From Bog-756 sp963725395 (GTDB taxonomy: Bacteria; Actinomycetota; Acidimicrobiia; Acidimicrobiales; RAAP-2), in contig CAVRYH010000013.1 of the NCBI GenBank assembly GCA_963725395.1, forward strand, positions 1 to 64,000: DNA of 64,000 nucleotides, given 5' to 3'. Of this stretch, positions 8,465-17,004 are shown piece by piece. The notes below the pieces were generated by a model. The model did no database searches, was not told where the DNA came from, and saw only the letters and a list, made by a program, of their open reading frames with translations. The stretch's first letter is position 1. Every line of letters begins with the position of its first letter. The position numbers were made by a program, and so were the translations under genes.

Positions 8465-8911
8465 CCTGTCCGGGCCTTGTTTCGGCGGGCGTACCCGTCC
8501 TCAGGTTCGGAGACCGAGACGACGGCGGTCAGTAAGGCAGCCATCGCAAGAGATACCAGCGCGAAGCGCCGAGTCGCCGGACCGACGTCCACACTGCTCG
8601 TGTCCGTCGAGTTCAGAATGCACGGATCGGCGAGATCATCCTGCACCAGACGGCCGATGAGTTTTGGCCTCATGACCAAGGGTCGCGGTCAAGAGATTCG
8701 CAGATCTCCGCTCCAGTGTGAGCAGGTAAGGTCCTCCCCGAGCTCAACTCTGTGGGGGCTAATCGAGGTGGCTGCTCCGTGGGCCAGAATTCAACCGGTC
8801 GTGACGCCGGGTACCGTGCCTCAGAGGCCGGAGAATGACACCCCGGACGCGAAGGTGGGACCGGGAAACGTCATCTGAAGCAGTCAACCCGCGTCTTCCG
8901 CCTCCGGGTCA
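8465..8911. other. Intergenic stretch without a convincing gene
   Basis: About 450 bases between the ABC permease and the sugar transporter. Short open frames exist, including one on the minus strand with a single hydrophobic segment, but it overlaps the end of the permease gene and has no ribosome binding site. I see no RNA gene or clear terminator. Confidence 0.5.
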
Positions 8912-9856
8912 ATGACCGTCCTGCTCGCGTTGACCACGGTGGTGGCGTGGGGCTTTTGGATACCGACGGCGCAAGTGATACCGGGAGTTCCTCAACGTTC
9001 ACGGGTGTTCTACGTCGCTCTCGGAAACGCGGCCTTTGCCCTCGGCGCCCTGGTCGTTGGCGGTGGGCACCTCTCATTCGGGTGGCGTCAATTCTGGTTG
9101 CCGCTCGCGGGCGGCGTGGTGTGGATTGGGGGAAACTATTTCGCGTTCGGGGCGACGGAGATCGTCGGCTTGGCTCGAGCCAGCGGCTCTTGGACACCGT
9201 TGAACATAATCGTCGCCTTCGTCTGGGGTGCGTTGCTCTTCGGAGAGCTCGGCAGTTTCACCACAGCCAACTTTGTCGCGCTTGGTGCTGGGATGGTGTT
9301 GATCATGGCAGGCATCTTGCTGATCGTCAGATCGCAGGGTGCTCAGGGTGGTGGTGGAAAGGCAGCCGAAGTGCATGCCGAGGGAGCGGGTTCCGCCAAC
9401 GTCTCGTCGATCTCGGGAACGGCTCGCACCTATCGTCTGGGGTATCTGTTCGCGGGCGCTGCCGGCGTACTGTGGGGCAGTTATTTCGTCCCTGCGCAGT
9501 GGGCGAAGGTATCGGCGCAGCTGGGAAACTTCCCGCTGGCCCTTGGCATTCTCGCTGCCGGGACGGTACTGGTCCTCACAGCCGGTGCGCCGGCAAAGTT
9601 GAGTCCTCGGCGGACGGCGACGCAGATCTCGGCAGGCGTCCTCTTCGGCATTGGCAATCTTGCCCTATTGGGGCTGGTTGCAAGGGTGGGTACCGGGGTG
9701 GGTTTCACGATCGCCCAACTCAGCCTGTTGGTCAACGCAAGCGTCGGCATCTTCGTATTCAAAGTTCCTAGACCGGGGTCCAGAGCGGCGCGCGTAGTCA
9801 TCGTCGGCATCTCGCTTGCCGCCACGGGTGGGATCCTGATCGGGAGCCTCCGATGA
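8912..9856 (+). CDS. GRP-family (DMT superfamily) sugar transporter-like protein
   Basis: The 314-residue protein has ten hydrophobic segments in two halves. The order TTVVAWGFWIPTAQVIPGV, WIGGNYFAFGATEIVGLARA, then after a polar loop (Gly-rich, about residues 148-170) LFAGAAGVLWGSYFVPAQWA and a final half ending GGILIGSLR fits the glucose/ribose porter (GRP, GlcU/TMEM144-like) group of the drug/metabolite superfamily. The first segment starts directly at the N-terminus, which supports ATG 8912, although no Shine-Dalgarno sequence is seen. Substrate assignment is tentative; rhamnose- or other polyol-type transporters of the same superfamily are possible. Confidence 0.7.
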   Translation: MTVLLALTTVVAWGFWIPTAQVIPGVPQRSRVFYVALGNAAFALGALVVGGGHLSFGWRQFWLPLAGGVVWIGGNYFAFGATEIVGLARASGSWTPLNIIVAFVWGALLFGELGSFTTANFVALGAGMVLIMAGILLIVRSQGAQGGGGKAAEVHAEGAGSANVSSISGTARTYRLGYLFAGAAGVLWGSYFVPAQWAKVSAQLGNFPLALGILAAGTVLVLTAGAPAKLSPRRTATQISAGVLFGIGNLALLGLVARVGTGVGFTIAQLSLLVNASVGIFVFKVPRPGSRAARVVIVGISLAATGGILIGSLR

Positions 9857-9993
9857 CAGGACCACGAGCCTACGACGTCGGGATCCCTAGGAAGGGCAGC
9901 GCGTCCGCATTCGGCGCCTCCGGTGTTCCGGTCGCCGCCATGGTCGATTGCGTCAGCCATGGGATACGTTGCCGTCGCCCGAATCTGACAAGG

Positions 9994-9999
9994 TAGCGT
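9994..9999 (+). promoter_or_regulatory. -10 box TAGCGT of a leaderless gene
   Basis: TAGCGT lies 6 bases before GTG 10006. Confidence 0.65.
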
Positions 10000-10005
10000 G
10001 GTCCG

Positions 10006-10860
10006 GTGGACCTGGGACGTGTTGGCGTCTGGTGGAGCGGCACCTGGCGGCTCGCCGAAGACCCCTCGATCGACGTTGCCCGCCAGTTGGAGGGGCTCGG
10101 CTACACGACGCTGTGGTCTTCCGGAGGGTATCAGCCGGGTCTTTCGGCCCGATTCGAACGATTGCTAGCGGCGACCACCCGAATGAAGGTGTGCAGTGGC
10201 ATCGTCAGTATCTGGTCGTCGCCCCCTGACGAGCTCGCTCGGGCTGCCGCAGACCTCGATCTCCGTCATCCCGGCCGGTTCATACTCGGGCTCGGGGCAA
10301 GCCACCCGGCCATTGTGGAGAACTATGCGCGCCCGTACAGCCACATGGTCGAGTATCTCGACGCCCTTGACGGATCGGGCCCTTCGGTAGCTGTAGGGCG
10401 CAGGATACTCGCCGCTCTCGGACCTCGGATGCTGAGACTCGGGGCCGAGCGAGCTGCAGGTGCCCATCCGTATTTCGTGCCGGTCGAACACACGGCTCGA
10501 GCTCGCGAGATCCTGGGGGCCGACGCGCTGCTGGCTCCTGAAGTGACTGTGCTGCTGGAGAGGGACGCCAGCACGGCGCGGCGGACGGCCAGGAACTGGA
10601 CGGCGGGCTATCTCTCCCTTCCGAATTACGCCAACAATCTCCGCTCACTCGGCTTCGGAGACGACGAGCTTGCCGCCGGAGGAAGTGACAGGCTCGTCGA
10701 TGCCCTCGTGGCTTGGGGTGAACCGGACAGGATCACGAGTCGAATCCGTGAGTACTTGGAAGCCGGGGCGAACCACGTCTGTGTCCAGGTCCTCGCTCCA
10801 CTGGAGTCGTTTCCCCTGAAGGCCTACCGCGACCTGGCACCCGCGCTATCCGAACTCTGA
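10006..10860 (+). CDS. F420-dependent LLM-class oxidoreductase (second, distinct subfamily)
   Basis: The 284-residue luciferase-like barrel protein begins LGRVGVWWSG, then ARQLEGLGYTTLWSSGGYQP, SGIVSIWSSPPDELARAAAD and HPGRFILGLGASHP, and ends with GEPDRITSRIREYLEAGANH. This pattern matches the group of short F420-dependent oxidoreductases called TIGR03620-like in annotation. It differs clearly from the first LLM protein, which has the SGGRLELGIGAGW signature. The GTG start is set by a -10 box 6 bases upstream. Substrate unknown; the gene is monocistronic and convergent with the protease gene. Confidence 0.82.
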   Translation: MDLGRVGVWWSGTWRLAEDPSIDVARQLEGLGYTTLWSSGGYQPGLSARFERLLAATTRMKVCSGIVSIWSSPPDELARAAADLDLRHPGRFILGLGASHPAIVENYARPYSHMVEYLDALDGSGPSVAVGRRILAALGPRMLRLGAERAAGAHPYFVPVEHTARAREILGADALLAPEVTVLLERDASTARRTARNWTAGYLSLPNYANNLRSLGFGDDELAAGGSDRLVDALVAWGEPDRITSRIREYLEAGANHVCVQVLAPLESFPLKAYRDLAPALSEL

Positions 10861-10972
10861 GCGGGCTTCCCGGAACGCGCTCGGTGGCGCTGAGGAGCCG
10901 ACGCAGCAGCCGGCGACGGGATCCGGACGGAGAGACGGGTGGAGCGTCCTGGCTGCTCTGCCTTCGAGGTGG

Positions 10973-12022
10973 TCAAGACCGCCCCGATTCGAGCAGCATC
11001 CGGGCGCCCCGGTAGTCGATCACCACCGCTCCGAACCGGGACAGCACATCTGACCCGAGTAGTCCGGAAACTCCTGATCCAGAAGTCGGGAGGCTCGCCA
11101 CCGATTGAGGTGGGAGCAAAGTGGAACCAAGGGTCCAGCGGCCACTGTCCACCTCGGTCAGGTCCGCTGGGCACCCGAAAGCCGCGGAAAGCTCGATGCT
11201 CTGGTCCGCATTCGCAAGATGAAGATTGTGCGCAAGCAGAGAAGACACGCTGGAGACGGTTGCGCCGGTATCGACAACGAACAGCTGTGTCCTCGATCTG
11301 TCGAACTTGATCGGCGCGTAGGCCACCACACCGCCCTGCCGGGCCACGATCGTGAGTCTGGCCTCGGCGCGTACGCCCGTCGTGAACTGCGCAGGCGTCG
11401 GCATTGAGGTGGGACCTCGGACAACACCGCCGGCCGTCGGGGACTCGCTCTCGGTCGCCCCGAGGCCCACCGTCTGGTTCCGATAGTTGATGCGTACGGA
11501 GCCGAACCGGCTCAGCACGTCCGAACCGATCACCCCGGCTAGGGGCTGGTCGGGTTCGAGGTTGGGGAGGGCTGCGCTCAAGACGACCTGCGGGCGCAGT
11601 GCGAGCCCACCGACTGACCAGCCCGAAAGCTTGACGGGTACAACCGTTGCGCTGCAGGCGATGCCTGCGGCCTGTTGGGTCGCTCCCGCCTGGCGCAGCC
11701 GGAGGCGCCGGGAGAGCTGATTGTCGATGACCGAGAGCGATGAGCCGGAGTCAATCACGAAGGGGAATGGTCCAGCACCATCGATACAGGCATCGACAAG
11801 CACTGCAGCGCCCGAATCGATGTGGACGATCCTGACTGCGAGGAGCCGTGGACGGTCAGCTGTGGCGAGCCGGAGGTGTCCGCACGCTGAAGGATCGATA
11901 CGACGAGATGACACGACGACCGTCGAACGCAAGGCCTTCTGGCCTGTTGTCGTCGTAAAGGAGATCCCCGTGGTCAAGGCGGCCACAAGAACCACCGATG
12001 CGATCAGGCCCGGGCGGAACAC
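10973..12022 (-). CDS. Secreted or membrane-anchored tandem retropepsin-like aspartic protease
   Basis: The 349-residue protein starts with a hydrophobic segment (GLIASVVLVAALTTGISF, about residues 5-22), a signal peptide or anchor. Two homologous halves follow. The first has FVIDSGSSLSVID (Asp91) and ends GVIGSDVLSRFGSVRINY; the second has FVVDTGATVSSVS (Asp251) and ends GLLGSDVLSRFGAVVIDY. D-S/T-G plus the hydrophobic G-[S]-D-V-L pattern are the marks of retropepsin-type aspartic proteases, which normally dimerise; here both half-sites are in one chain. GTG 12022 is the only usable start in the frame. It is divergent from the sulfatase gene. Substrate unknown; a role outside the membrane follows from the N-terminus. 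Confidence 0.75.
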   Translation of the reverse strand: MFRPGLIASVVLVAALTTGISFTTTTGQKALRSTVVVSSRRIDPSACGHLRLATADRPRLLAVRIVHIDSGAAVLVDACIDGAGPFPFVIDSGSSLSVIDNQLSRRLRLRQAGATQQAAGIACSATVVPVKLSGWSVGGLALRPQVVLSAALPNLEPDQPLAGVIGSDVLSRFGSVRINYRNQTVGLGATESESPTAGGVVRGPTSMPTPAQFTTGVRAEARLTIVARQGGVVAYAPIKFDRSRTQLFVVDTGATVSSVSSLLAHNLHLANADQSIELSAAFGCPADLTEVDSGRWTLGSTLLPPQSVASLPTSGSGVSGLLGSDVLSRFGAVVIDYRGARMLLESGRS

Positions 12023-12190
12023 GACAACAGTCTGTCTGGTGGACGTGCCCGGTGTTTTCGCCTGGCGGGATCGCAGCCGCCGTCTTCCCGGCGGGGGCGG
12101 GTACCGAGGATCGGGTCAGGGCGGCCGGCGGACCCGTGCAGCCCGACCTTCTGCCGAGCTGACTCCATGGACACCCCCGGTGACTCTGGT

Positions 12191-12196
12191 TAACGT
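12191..12196 (+). promoter_or_regulatory. -10 box TAACGT of a leaderless gene
   Basis: TAACGT lies 7 bases before ATG 12204. Confidence 0.6.
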
Positions 12197-12203
12197 GCCC
12201 ACT

Positions 12204-13841
12204 ATGGAGCGACCCAACATCCTGTTGATCATGACCGACGAGGAGCGGTACCCCCCGCCGTACGAGCCCGAATCGGTCAGATCGTTCCGGACCTCCCAAC
12301 TGACGGCCCGGGAGTCGATCCGGTCCAGGGGAGTTGAATTCCACCGGCACTACGCTGGTTCAACTGCGTGCGTGCCCAGCCGCGCCACGCTGTTTACCGG
12401 TCAATACCCGTCGCTGCACGGAGTCACGTCCACCGACGGGGTGGCCAAGCAGAACACCGACCCTGGCATGCAGTGGCTCGATCCGAATACGGTCCCCACC
12501 CTCGGGGACTGGTTCCGGGCAGGCGGTTACCGGACCAACTACCGAGGTAAGTGGCACGTCTCGTTCGCCGATCTCACGATGCCCGGTTCGCACGAAGGGC
12601 TCAAAGCCTCCGATGATGACGGCAAGCCCCTGCCTGAGGCGGTCGAGGCCTACCGTAAGGCTGACCGACTTGACCCGTTCGGGTTCTCCGGCTGGATAGG
12701 GCGCGAGCCGCACGGGGCAGAAAAATCCGACTGCGGCACTGTGCGCGATGGAGTCTTCGCCGAGCAAGTCGTCGAGCTATTCGGCGATCTGGCGGCGTCG
12801 AGGGACGATGGCCCGTGGTTGACAGTCGCCTCCTTCGTGAACCCGCACGACATCGCCTTTTCGGGCTTCGGGTGGGAGCAGCTGCTGAAATTCGGGCCGC
12901 CCGACGATACCGTGCCCGAGATTCCTGAGCCGCCCTCGCAGTCGGATCCATTCACCGGACGGCCCCAGTGCCAGGAGGCATTCAAGGCGGTCTGGCCCAA
13001 GATGATCTTCGAAACCGCCACCGACCTCGGCTACCGGAGGCTCTACTACTACCTCATGAAATTGGTTGACAAGGCCATCGGTCGCATTCTCGAGGCACTC
13101 GAGCAGTCGGGCATGGCCGACGACACCGTCGTTGTCTTCACATCGGACCACGGGGACCTGCTCGGCGCCCACGGTGGACTCATTCAGAAGTGGTGCAATG
13201 CATTCGACGAGGCCACCCGGGTACCGCTTTTCATCGCCGGGCCGGGCATCCAATCCGGACGCGGTGGCGTCGAGGTACCGACCAGTCACGTCGATCTCAT
13301 CCCGACACTCCTTGGCCTGGCTGGGATAGACCCGGAGGAGGCGACCGCTGGTGTTTCCGCCCATCACGACGAAGTCCAACCATTGCCGGGACGCGACCTG
13401 AGCCAGGTGATCCGGGGCCAGGTGGACCCGGCAGTCGTCTCATCGCCGATCTACTTCATGACCGAAGACGATGTGACTCGAGGCATGACCGAGGTCAACA
13501 TCCTGACGGGTGCACCGTTCGATCCCGTTTCACCGCCCGTCAACATCGAGTCGGTGCTTGCCACCCTGCCGACCGGTGACGGTGGTACACCTGAGCTGTG
13601 GAAGCTGAATCACTACTACGAGCGCCTTGACGACTGGTACGCCGCACAGGGTGTGGCTCCGAACCCGTTCTGGGGTCCGACCGCAGAGCCCGACTGGGAA
13701 CTGCACAACCTGACTTCGGATCCCGAAGAGCGTCACAATCGACTCTCAGACAGCCCTTCTGCAGCGTCCAGCATGAAGTCGGTGCTTGAGACGGAGCGGG
13801 ACGCCAAGCGTCGGATACCGGTGCTGCGGAACGCCACCTAG
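12204..13841 (+). CDS. Sulfatase (formylglycine type)
   Basis: The 545-residue protein begins with the alkaline-phosphatase-superfamily strand PNILLIMTDEERYP, whose Asp residues bind metal. STACVPSRATLFTGQYPS holds the C-x-P-S-R box; Cys56 would be converted to formylglycine. RGKWH at about residue 118 and FTSDHGDLLGAHG near 313 are the other active-site blocks, and DLIPTLLGLAGI closes the catalytic domain. A C-terminal part follows with a DWELHNLTSDPEERHN segment found in arylsulfatase-like enzymes. There is no signal peptide, so it is cytosolic. ATG 12204 is preferred because of the -10 box; the frame is open much further upstream, over the divergent protease gene, but without coding character. 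A maturase (FGE) gene is not in this window. Confidence 0.88.
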   Translation: MERPNILLIMTDEERYPPPYEPESVRSFRTSQLTARESIRSRGVEFHRHYAGSTACVPSRATLFTGQYPSLHGVTSTDGVAKQNTDPGMQWLDPNTVPTLGDWFRAGGYRTNYRGKWHVSFADLTMPGSHEGLKASDDDGKPLPEAVEAYRKADRLDPFGFSGWIGREPHGAEKSDCGTVRDGVFAEQVVELFGDLAASRDDGPWLTVASFVNPHDIAFSGFGWEQLLKFGPPDDTVPEIPEPPSQSDPFTGRPQCQEAFKAVWPKMIFETATDLGYRRLYYYLMKLVDKAIGRILEALEQSGMADDTVVVFTSDHGDLLGAHGGLIQKWCNAFDEATRVPLFIAGPGIQSGRGGVEVPTSHVDLIPTLLGLAGIDPEEATAGVSAHHDEVQPLPGRDLSQVIRGQVDPAVVSSPIYFMTEDDVTRGMTEVNILTGAPFDPVSPPVNIESVLATLPTGDGGTPELWKLNHYYERLDDWYAAQGVAPNPFWGPTAEPDWELHNLTSDPEERHNRLSDSPSAASSMKSVLETERDAKRRIPVLRNAT

Positions 13842-13912
13842 GAGTCCCAGCTGAACCGGTGATTTGAAGATGGAAGGGTCGAGAGACTCTTCGACCGCGA
13901 GGCATCTCTACT

Positions 13913-14266
13913 TCACTGGGCCAGTGGACTGTAGAAGACCAAGCCGTTTCCCATGTGGTCGTACACGGCGGCACGGCGCTCATGCGCGTCGTTGTATGGT
14001 CCCTTCACGATTCCACCGCCGTTGGCCTCGATGGCCTGAGCGGCGGCGTCGACGTCGTCGGTCTTGATGCCGACGACGACCTGGCCCGGTATGGGGTGGT
14101 CTACCGCGGTCGCCAGCGCAATGGTGACAGACCCGCCGTCCAGGGCCGCAAAATGGGATCCGTCACGAAACTTCAACTGCATTCCGAGTGTCTCAGCGTA
14201 AAACTGGATCGACTTGTCCAAGTCGTCGGTAGACAACACGATCATTCGTACGTCGTATTCGCTCAA
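13913..14266 (-). CDS. VOC (glyoxalase/bleomycin-resistance) family protein
   Basis: A single-domain 117-residue VOC protein: YDVRMIVLSTDDLDKSIQFY, AETLGMQLKFRDGSHFAALD, and VYDHMGNGLVFYSPLA at the end. Two such domains normally form a dimer with a metal or ligand site at the interface. The start codon is TTG 14266, supported by AGGAG 8 bases upstream. It lies alone between the sulfatase and the TMEM175-like gene. Function cannot be narrowed further. Confidence 0.82.
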   Translation of the reverse strand: MSEYDVRMIVLSTDDLDKSIQFYAETLGMQLKFRDGSHFAALDGGSVTIALATAVDHPIPGQVVVGIKTDDVDAAAQAIEANGGGIVKGPYNDAHERRAAVYDHMGNGLVFYSPLAQ

Positions 14267-14635
14267 TGGTCTCTCCTCGGTCGGAGCAATCCTAGATAAC
14301 CGAGCGCCGAGTGTTCACGACCGGAACCACTTCCGCGTTCCTGGACTATCTGGAGGCCTCGAAGACCCTGCCACCGGGTGTGCAGCTTAGGAGCTGGGGC
14401 GGGGAGATGGGCAACGATTTCAATTTCAGTGGCTGAGGACAGGAGTGCGTGGCATACCCATGAGCCGTCCGGCTGGATGCGGAACCCACTGGGATCGCTT
14501 GGGCAAGACACGACGGCTCGGCCGCCTCCCCGCCCATCGGCACGAGTAGCATTCAGGCGTGCCGTTCGCCGAGGCTGTCGATGAGCACAGGTGCACTGGC
14601 CCCGCTGCGTCCACGTCAAGCGGTGCCCTCGACCG
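14267..14635. other. Intergenic stretch, no gene seen
   Basis: About 370 bases upstream of the TMEM175-like gene. Only short frames without coding character or ribosome binding sites are present. Confidence 0.5.
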
Positions 14636-15256
14636 ATGAGCGGAGGGTCGACCGACCGCGATACCTCGCCGGGCGAGGGTGACGCCATTGACGCCCATCG
14701 TCTCGAGGGATTCAGCGATGGCGTCATGGCGGTGATCATTACGATCATGGCCTTTCAGTTGAAGTCCCCAGTCACCGCCGACCTCCATGGGCTGATCCGC
14801 CTGTGGCCCTCGTTGCTCGTCTACGTCCTGAGTTTCTCAATGATCGGCATCTACTGGAACAATCACCATCATCTCCTGAGGGCGACCAGACGGATCAGCG
14901 CCTCGGTGATGTGGACGAATCTCCTTCTCCTGTTCTGGCTTTCGCTCATCCCCTTTGCCACCGATTGGGTGGGAACCTCGCATGGCCACTCTCTTCCAGC
15001 CGCCACGTACGGTGTCGTGGCGCTCGCCTCGGCCTTGGCCTACTTCGCCCTCGTGCGGTCCATCCTGCGTGCCAATCCCGATGACCTCGGTATCCTGGCA
15101 GCAATCGGCAGAAACGTGAAGGGAGTTGTGTCACCCCTCATCTGCGCCGTAGGTATTGCTCTGGCCTTCATCAGTCCGTATCTGGCTTATGCCTGCTACG
15201 TATCGGTCTCGTTGATCTGGTTCATACCCGATCGGAGACTGGCGAGGAGTGTGTGA
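14636..15256 (+). CDS. TMEM175-family (DUF1211) potassium-channel-like membrane protein
   Basis: The 206-residue protein contains RLEGFSDGVMAVIITIMAFQ near residues 20-40, the R-x3-FSD signature in the pore-lining first helix of TMEM175 channels. Five more hydrophobic segments follow: LLVYVLSFSMIGIYWNNHHH, MWTNLLLLFWLSLIPFATDW, ATYGVVALASALAYFALVRS and two near the end. Bacterial TMEM175 proteins of this size assemble as tetramers and conduct K+. ATG 14636 gives the usual short polar lead; no strong ribosome binding site is seen. Confidence 0.85.
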   Translation: MSGGSTDRDTSPGEGDAIDAHRLEGFSDGVMAVIITIMAFQLKSPVTADLHGLIRLWPSLLVYVLSFSMIGIYWNNHHHLLRATRRISASVMWTNLLLLFWLSLIPFATDWVGTSHGHSLPAATYGVVALASALAYFALVRSILRANPDDLGILAAIGRNVKGVVSPLICAVGIALAFISPYLAYACYVSVSLIWFIPDRRLARSV

Positions 15257-15283
15257 CCGCCCGGGCGTACCACCGAGACTTGA

Positions 15284-15685
15284 CTAGGTGACGTCCGCCC
15301 AGAACTCGTCGAACGCGTATGCATCATGCTGGTACACGGTGACCTCGGTGATCTTGTTGCGGTGAATCTCGAAGTCCACGGCAGCGATCACGTCCAAGGT
15401 CCTGCCGTTTCTCCTTGCCGTCTCTCGTTGAAGGACCACGGCCCGCTCCGGTTCGCTGAGGACGTCCAGAATCTCGATCTCGAATGTGCCACCGCTACGC
15501 GCCCTCAGCTCCTGCAGGAAGCCGAGCACCTCCTTCGGGCCCGTGTAGTGGCCGGCCAGGCTGCTCCGCCCGGGCTCATGCCAGACCACCTCCTCGGCCA
15601 TGACCACCCCAAGGAGGTCCAAATCTCCCGACTGAAAGTCCGCGTACGTCTTCCGCACCAATGATTCGTATGGATTCTCTGGCAT
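15284..15685 (-). CDS. SnoaL/NTF2-like protein
   Basis: A 133-residue NTF2-like fold protein: YESLVRKTYADFQSGDLDLL, VMAEEVVWHEPGRSSLAGHY, GPKEVLGFLQEL, with a run of beta strands at the end (FEIHRNKITEVTVYQHD). The His in VVWHEPG and the cone-like hydrophobic pattern fit SnoaL-type isomerase/hydrolase relatives, many of which have no known reaction. The start has a GAGGGGG element 9 bases upstream. It converges on the TMEM175-like gene. Confidence 0.8.
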   Translation of the reverse strand: MPENPYESLVRKTYADFQSGDLDLLGVVMAEEVVWHEPGRSSLAGHYTGPKEVLGFLQELRARSGGTFEIEILDVLSEPERAVVLQRETARRNGRTLDVIAAVDFEIHRNKITEVTVYQHDAYAFDEFWADVT

Positions 15686-15872
15686 TGCGCTCTACCCCCT
15701 CTTTGCCCTGGTTCGTGTATACCGCCTCTGGTCCATCTTCGTCCGGGTGATCCGAGTAGCTAGAGGAGAAAGTCCCTATCCATCGCGGTGACCGTCCATT
15801 GCCCAGGCGGTGCCGGACAGGCAAGGGATCTCAGCTGGCCCATCCTGATCGGGTGGCCGCCGAGGGCTGTCG

Positions 15873-15878
15873 TAGGGT
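15873..15878 (+). promoter_or_regulatory. -10 box TAGGGT of a leaderless gene
   Basis: TAGGGT lies 6 bases before GTG 15885 and supports this start. Confidence 0.6.
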
Positions 15879-15884
15879 GGGCGC

Positions 15885-16172
15885 GTGGAGTTCAGCCGGG
15901 AGCTTCGTGCCTCCGTGTTGTCCGGTGACATCACGGTTTCGTTCCGCCTGTGGCGGCGACCGCAGGTAAAGGTCGGGAATCGCTACCGGGTGGGTGAAGG
16001 CCGCATCGTCGTTGACTCGGTCGAGCTGATTCCATTCGCCTTTATCGACGCCTCCGACATCCGCCGAGCTGGCGAGACAGACCTGGAATCACTCCGACGT
16101 CGGGCCGCCCATGCCGGACCGATCCACGACGAAACGGTCCTCTATCGCGTCGAGTTCCATGTTACTCAATAG
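15885..16172 (+). CDS. Small ASCH-like (PUA-fold) protein
   Basis: The 95-residue protein has SGDITVSFRLWRRPQVKVGN, then YRVGEGRIVVDSVELIPF, DASDIRRAGETDLESLRRRA and a closing beta strand YRVEFHV. Placement of the K-V-G-x-x-Y and the I-x-V-x-x-V-E blocks matches ASCH-domain proteins, PUA-like folds thought to bind RNA or nucleotides. It is monocistronic with a leaderless promoter. The family assignment comes from the pattern of strands and is moderately secure. Confidence 0.65.
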   Translation: MEFSRELRASVLSGDITVSFRLWRRPQVKVGNRYRVGEGRIVVDSVELIPFAFIDASDIRRAGETDLESLRRRAAHAGPIHDETVLYRVEFHVTQ

Positions 16173-16562
16173 GCGGCCCTTCCCCTGGTGGCCCACTCGG
16201 CGCCGGGGACACCTAAATGGCCGGTGAGTCGGAACCGGACCCTTGAGACCCCGACCCTCTCTTGCTGTCATGAGCGGGCAGCGTTCTACCGGCCCACCAC
16301 TCGGCGCATTCAACACCCGTTGATCATGCGCGGACCCCACTGTAAAATTGTCGTTGAGTTCCTCCACCTTTCCCGCCAAAGGCCGTGAAGAACCTGGTGG
16401 CGGCGCGTTGGCGTCGACTGCTGCGAAACCCTCTGCCCGCTCTCCGCCAAACGGGCACAGGGTTTCGTCGCGCGGGGAGATCTGCCGAGTCCGGGGACCT
16501 CCTTGGGGATCACCCATCCGGACCCCAGCTGCGAGGACCTCTGACTGCATCTAACCAGGAAT
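16173..16562. other. Intergenic stretch, no gene seen
   Basis: About 390 bases between two convergent genes. I see no coding frame, RNA gene or clear terminator. Confidence 0.5.
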
Positions 16563-16916
16563 CTAAGAATTCACGATGCGAGACACCACCTGCACCGAGA
16601 ATCCCCAGCCGTTGGCAATCTCTTTCCGGCTCATGCCCTCATCGATTAGTCGACGGAAGGTTTCAGCACGAGCCCGCTGGCGCGCTCTGGTCAGGTGTTC
16701 GATTGCCTCGTTGGTTTCGTCCCGCTCCTTCGCGGGTGGATGCTCCCGTGCGATATCGACGGCCCGATGGCCGGTGCGCAACAGCGTCATGTATTGCTCG
16801 ATGCGCCCCTGCGCTTCTCGCAGGACACGTTGAGCCGCCAGGTTGGCGTCGTACATTCCCTCGACGGCGGAGAAGAGAGGATCGTCCTCTTGCGGCGCCG
16901 CCTGATGTCCGGTCAT
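16563..16916 (-). CDS. Small protein with a C-terminal helix-turn-helix
   Basis: The 117-residue protein is mostly helical and charged; the last 35 residues (FRRLIDEGMSRKEIANGWG, then FSVQVVSRIVNS) look like a helix-turn-helix as in site-specific recombinases and small regulators. The middle holds a conserved-looking TGHRAVDIAREHPPAKERDE. ATG 16916 is supported by a -10 box TAGGCT 6 bases upstream. The gene begins right beside a 9-bp tandem repeat tract that would cover its -35 region. Function unknown; DNA binding is likely. Confidence 0.6.
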   Translation of the reverse strand: MTGHQAAPQEDDPLFSAVEGMYDANLAAQRVLREAQGRIEQYMTLLRTGHRAVDIAREHPPAKERDETNEAIEHLTRARQRARAETFRRLIDEGMSRKEIANGWGFSVQVVSRIVNS

Positions 16917-16922
16917 GTCGCG

Positions 16923-16928
16923 AGCCTA
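16923..16928 (-). promoter_or_regulatory. -10 box TAGGCT of a leaderless gene
   Basis: On the minus strand TAGGCT stands 6 bases before ATG 16916. Confidence 0.65.
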
Positions 16929-16944
16929 TTCCAGCGTGGTGATC

Positions 16945-17004
16945 TTCGGATTGTTCGGATTGTTCGGATTGTTCGGATTCTTCGGATTGCTCGGATTGTT
17001 CGGA
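16945..17004. repeat. 9-bp tandem repeat, about 6.7 copies of TTCGGATTG
   Basis: Units start at 16945, 16954, 16963, 16972, 16981, 16990 and 16999. Three are identical, two differ by one base (final C; initial C), and the last is partial. The tract begins 17 bases beyond the -10 box of the minus-strand gene and so covers its -35 region. The unit length of 9 keeps any reading frame. Confidence 0.95.

Noticed and set aside
8377..8679. Minus-strand frame with one hydrophobic segment, possible small anchored protein
   Set aside because: It overlaps the end of the ABC permease gene, has no ribosome site or -10 box, and its tail is clearly non-coding.
11721..12203. Upstream in-frame extension of the sulfatase
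   Set aside because: It lies antisense to the aspartic protease gene and lacks similarity; the -10 box and the conserved PNILLIMTDEE strand fix the start at 12204.
16200..16225. Sequence GACACCTAAATGGCCGGT with a near copy around 29793
   Set aside because: The second copy is inside the coding sequence of a membrane protein; the likeness of about 18 bases appears to be chance.
16945..17004. CRISPR-like array
   Set aside because: The repeats are 9 bases, directly adjacent without spacers; this is a minisatellite.
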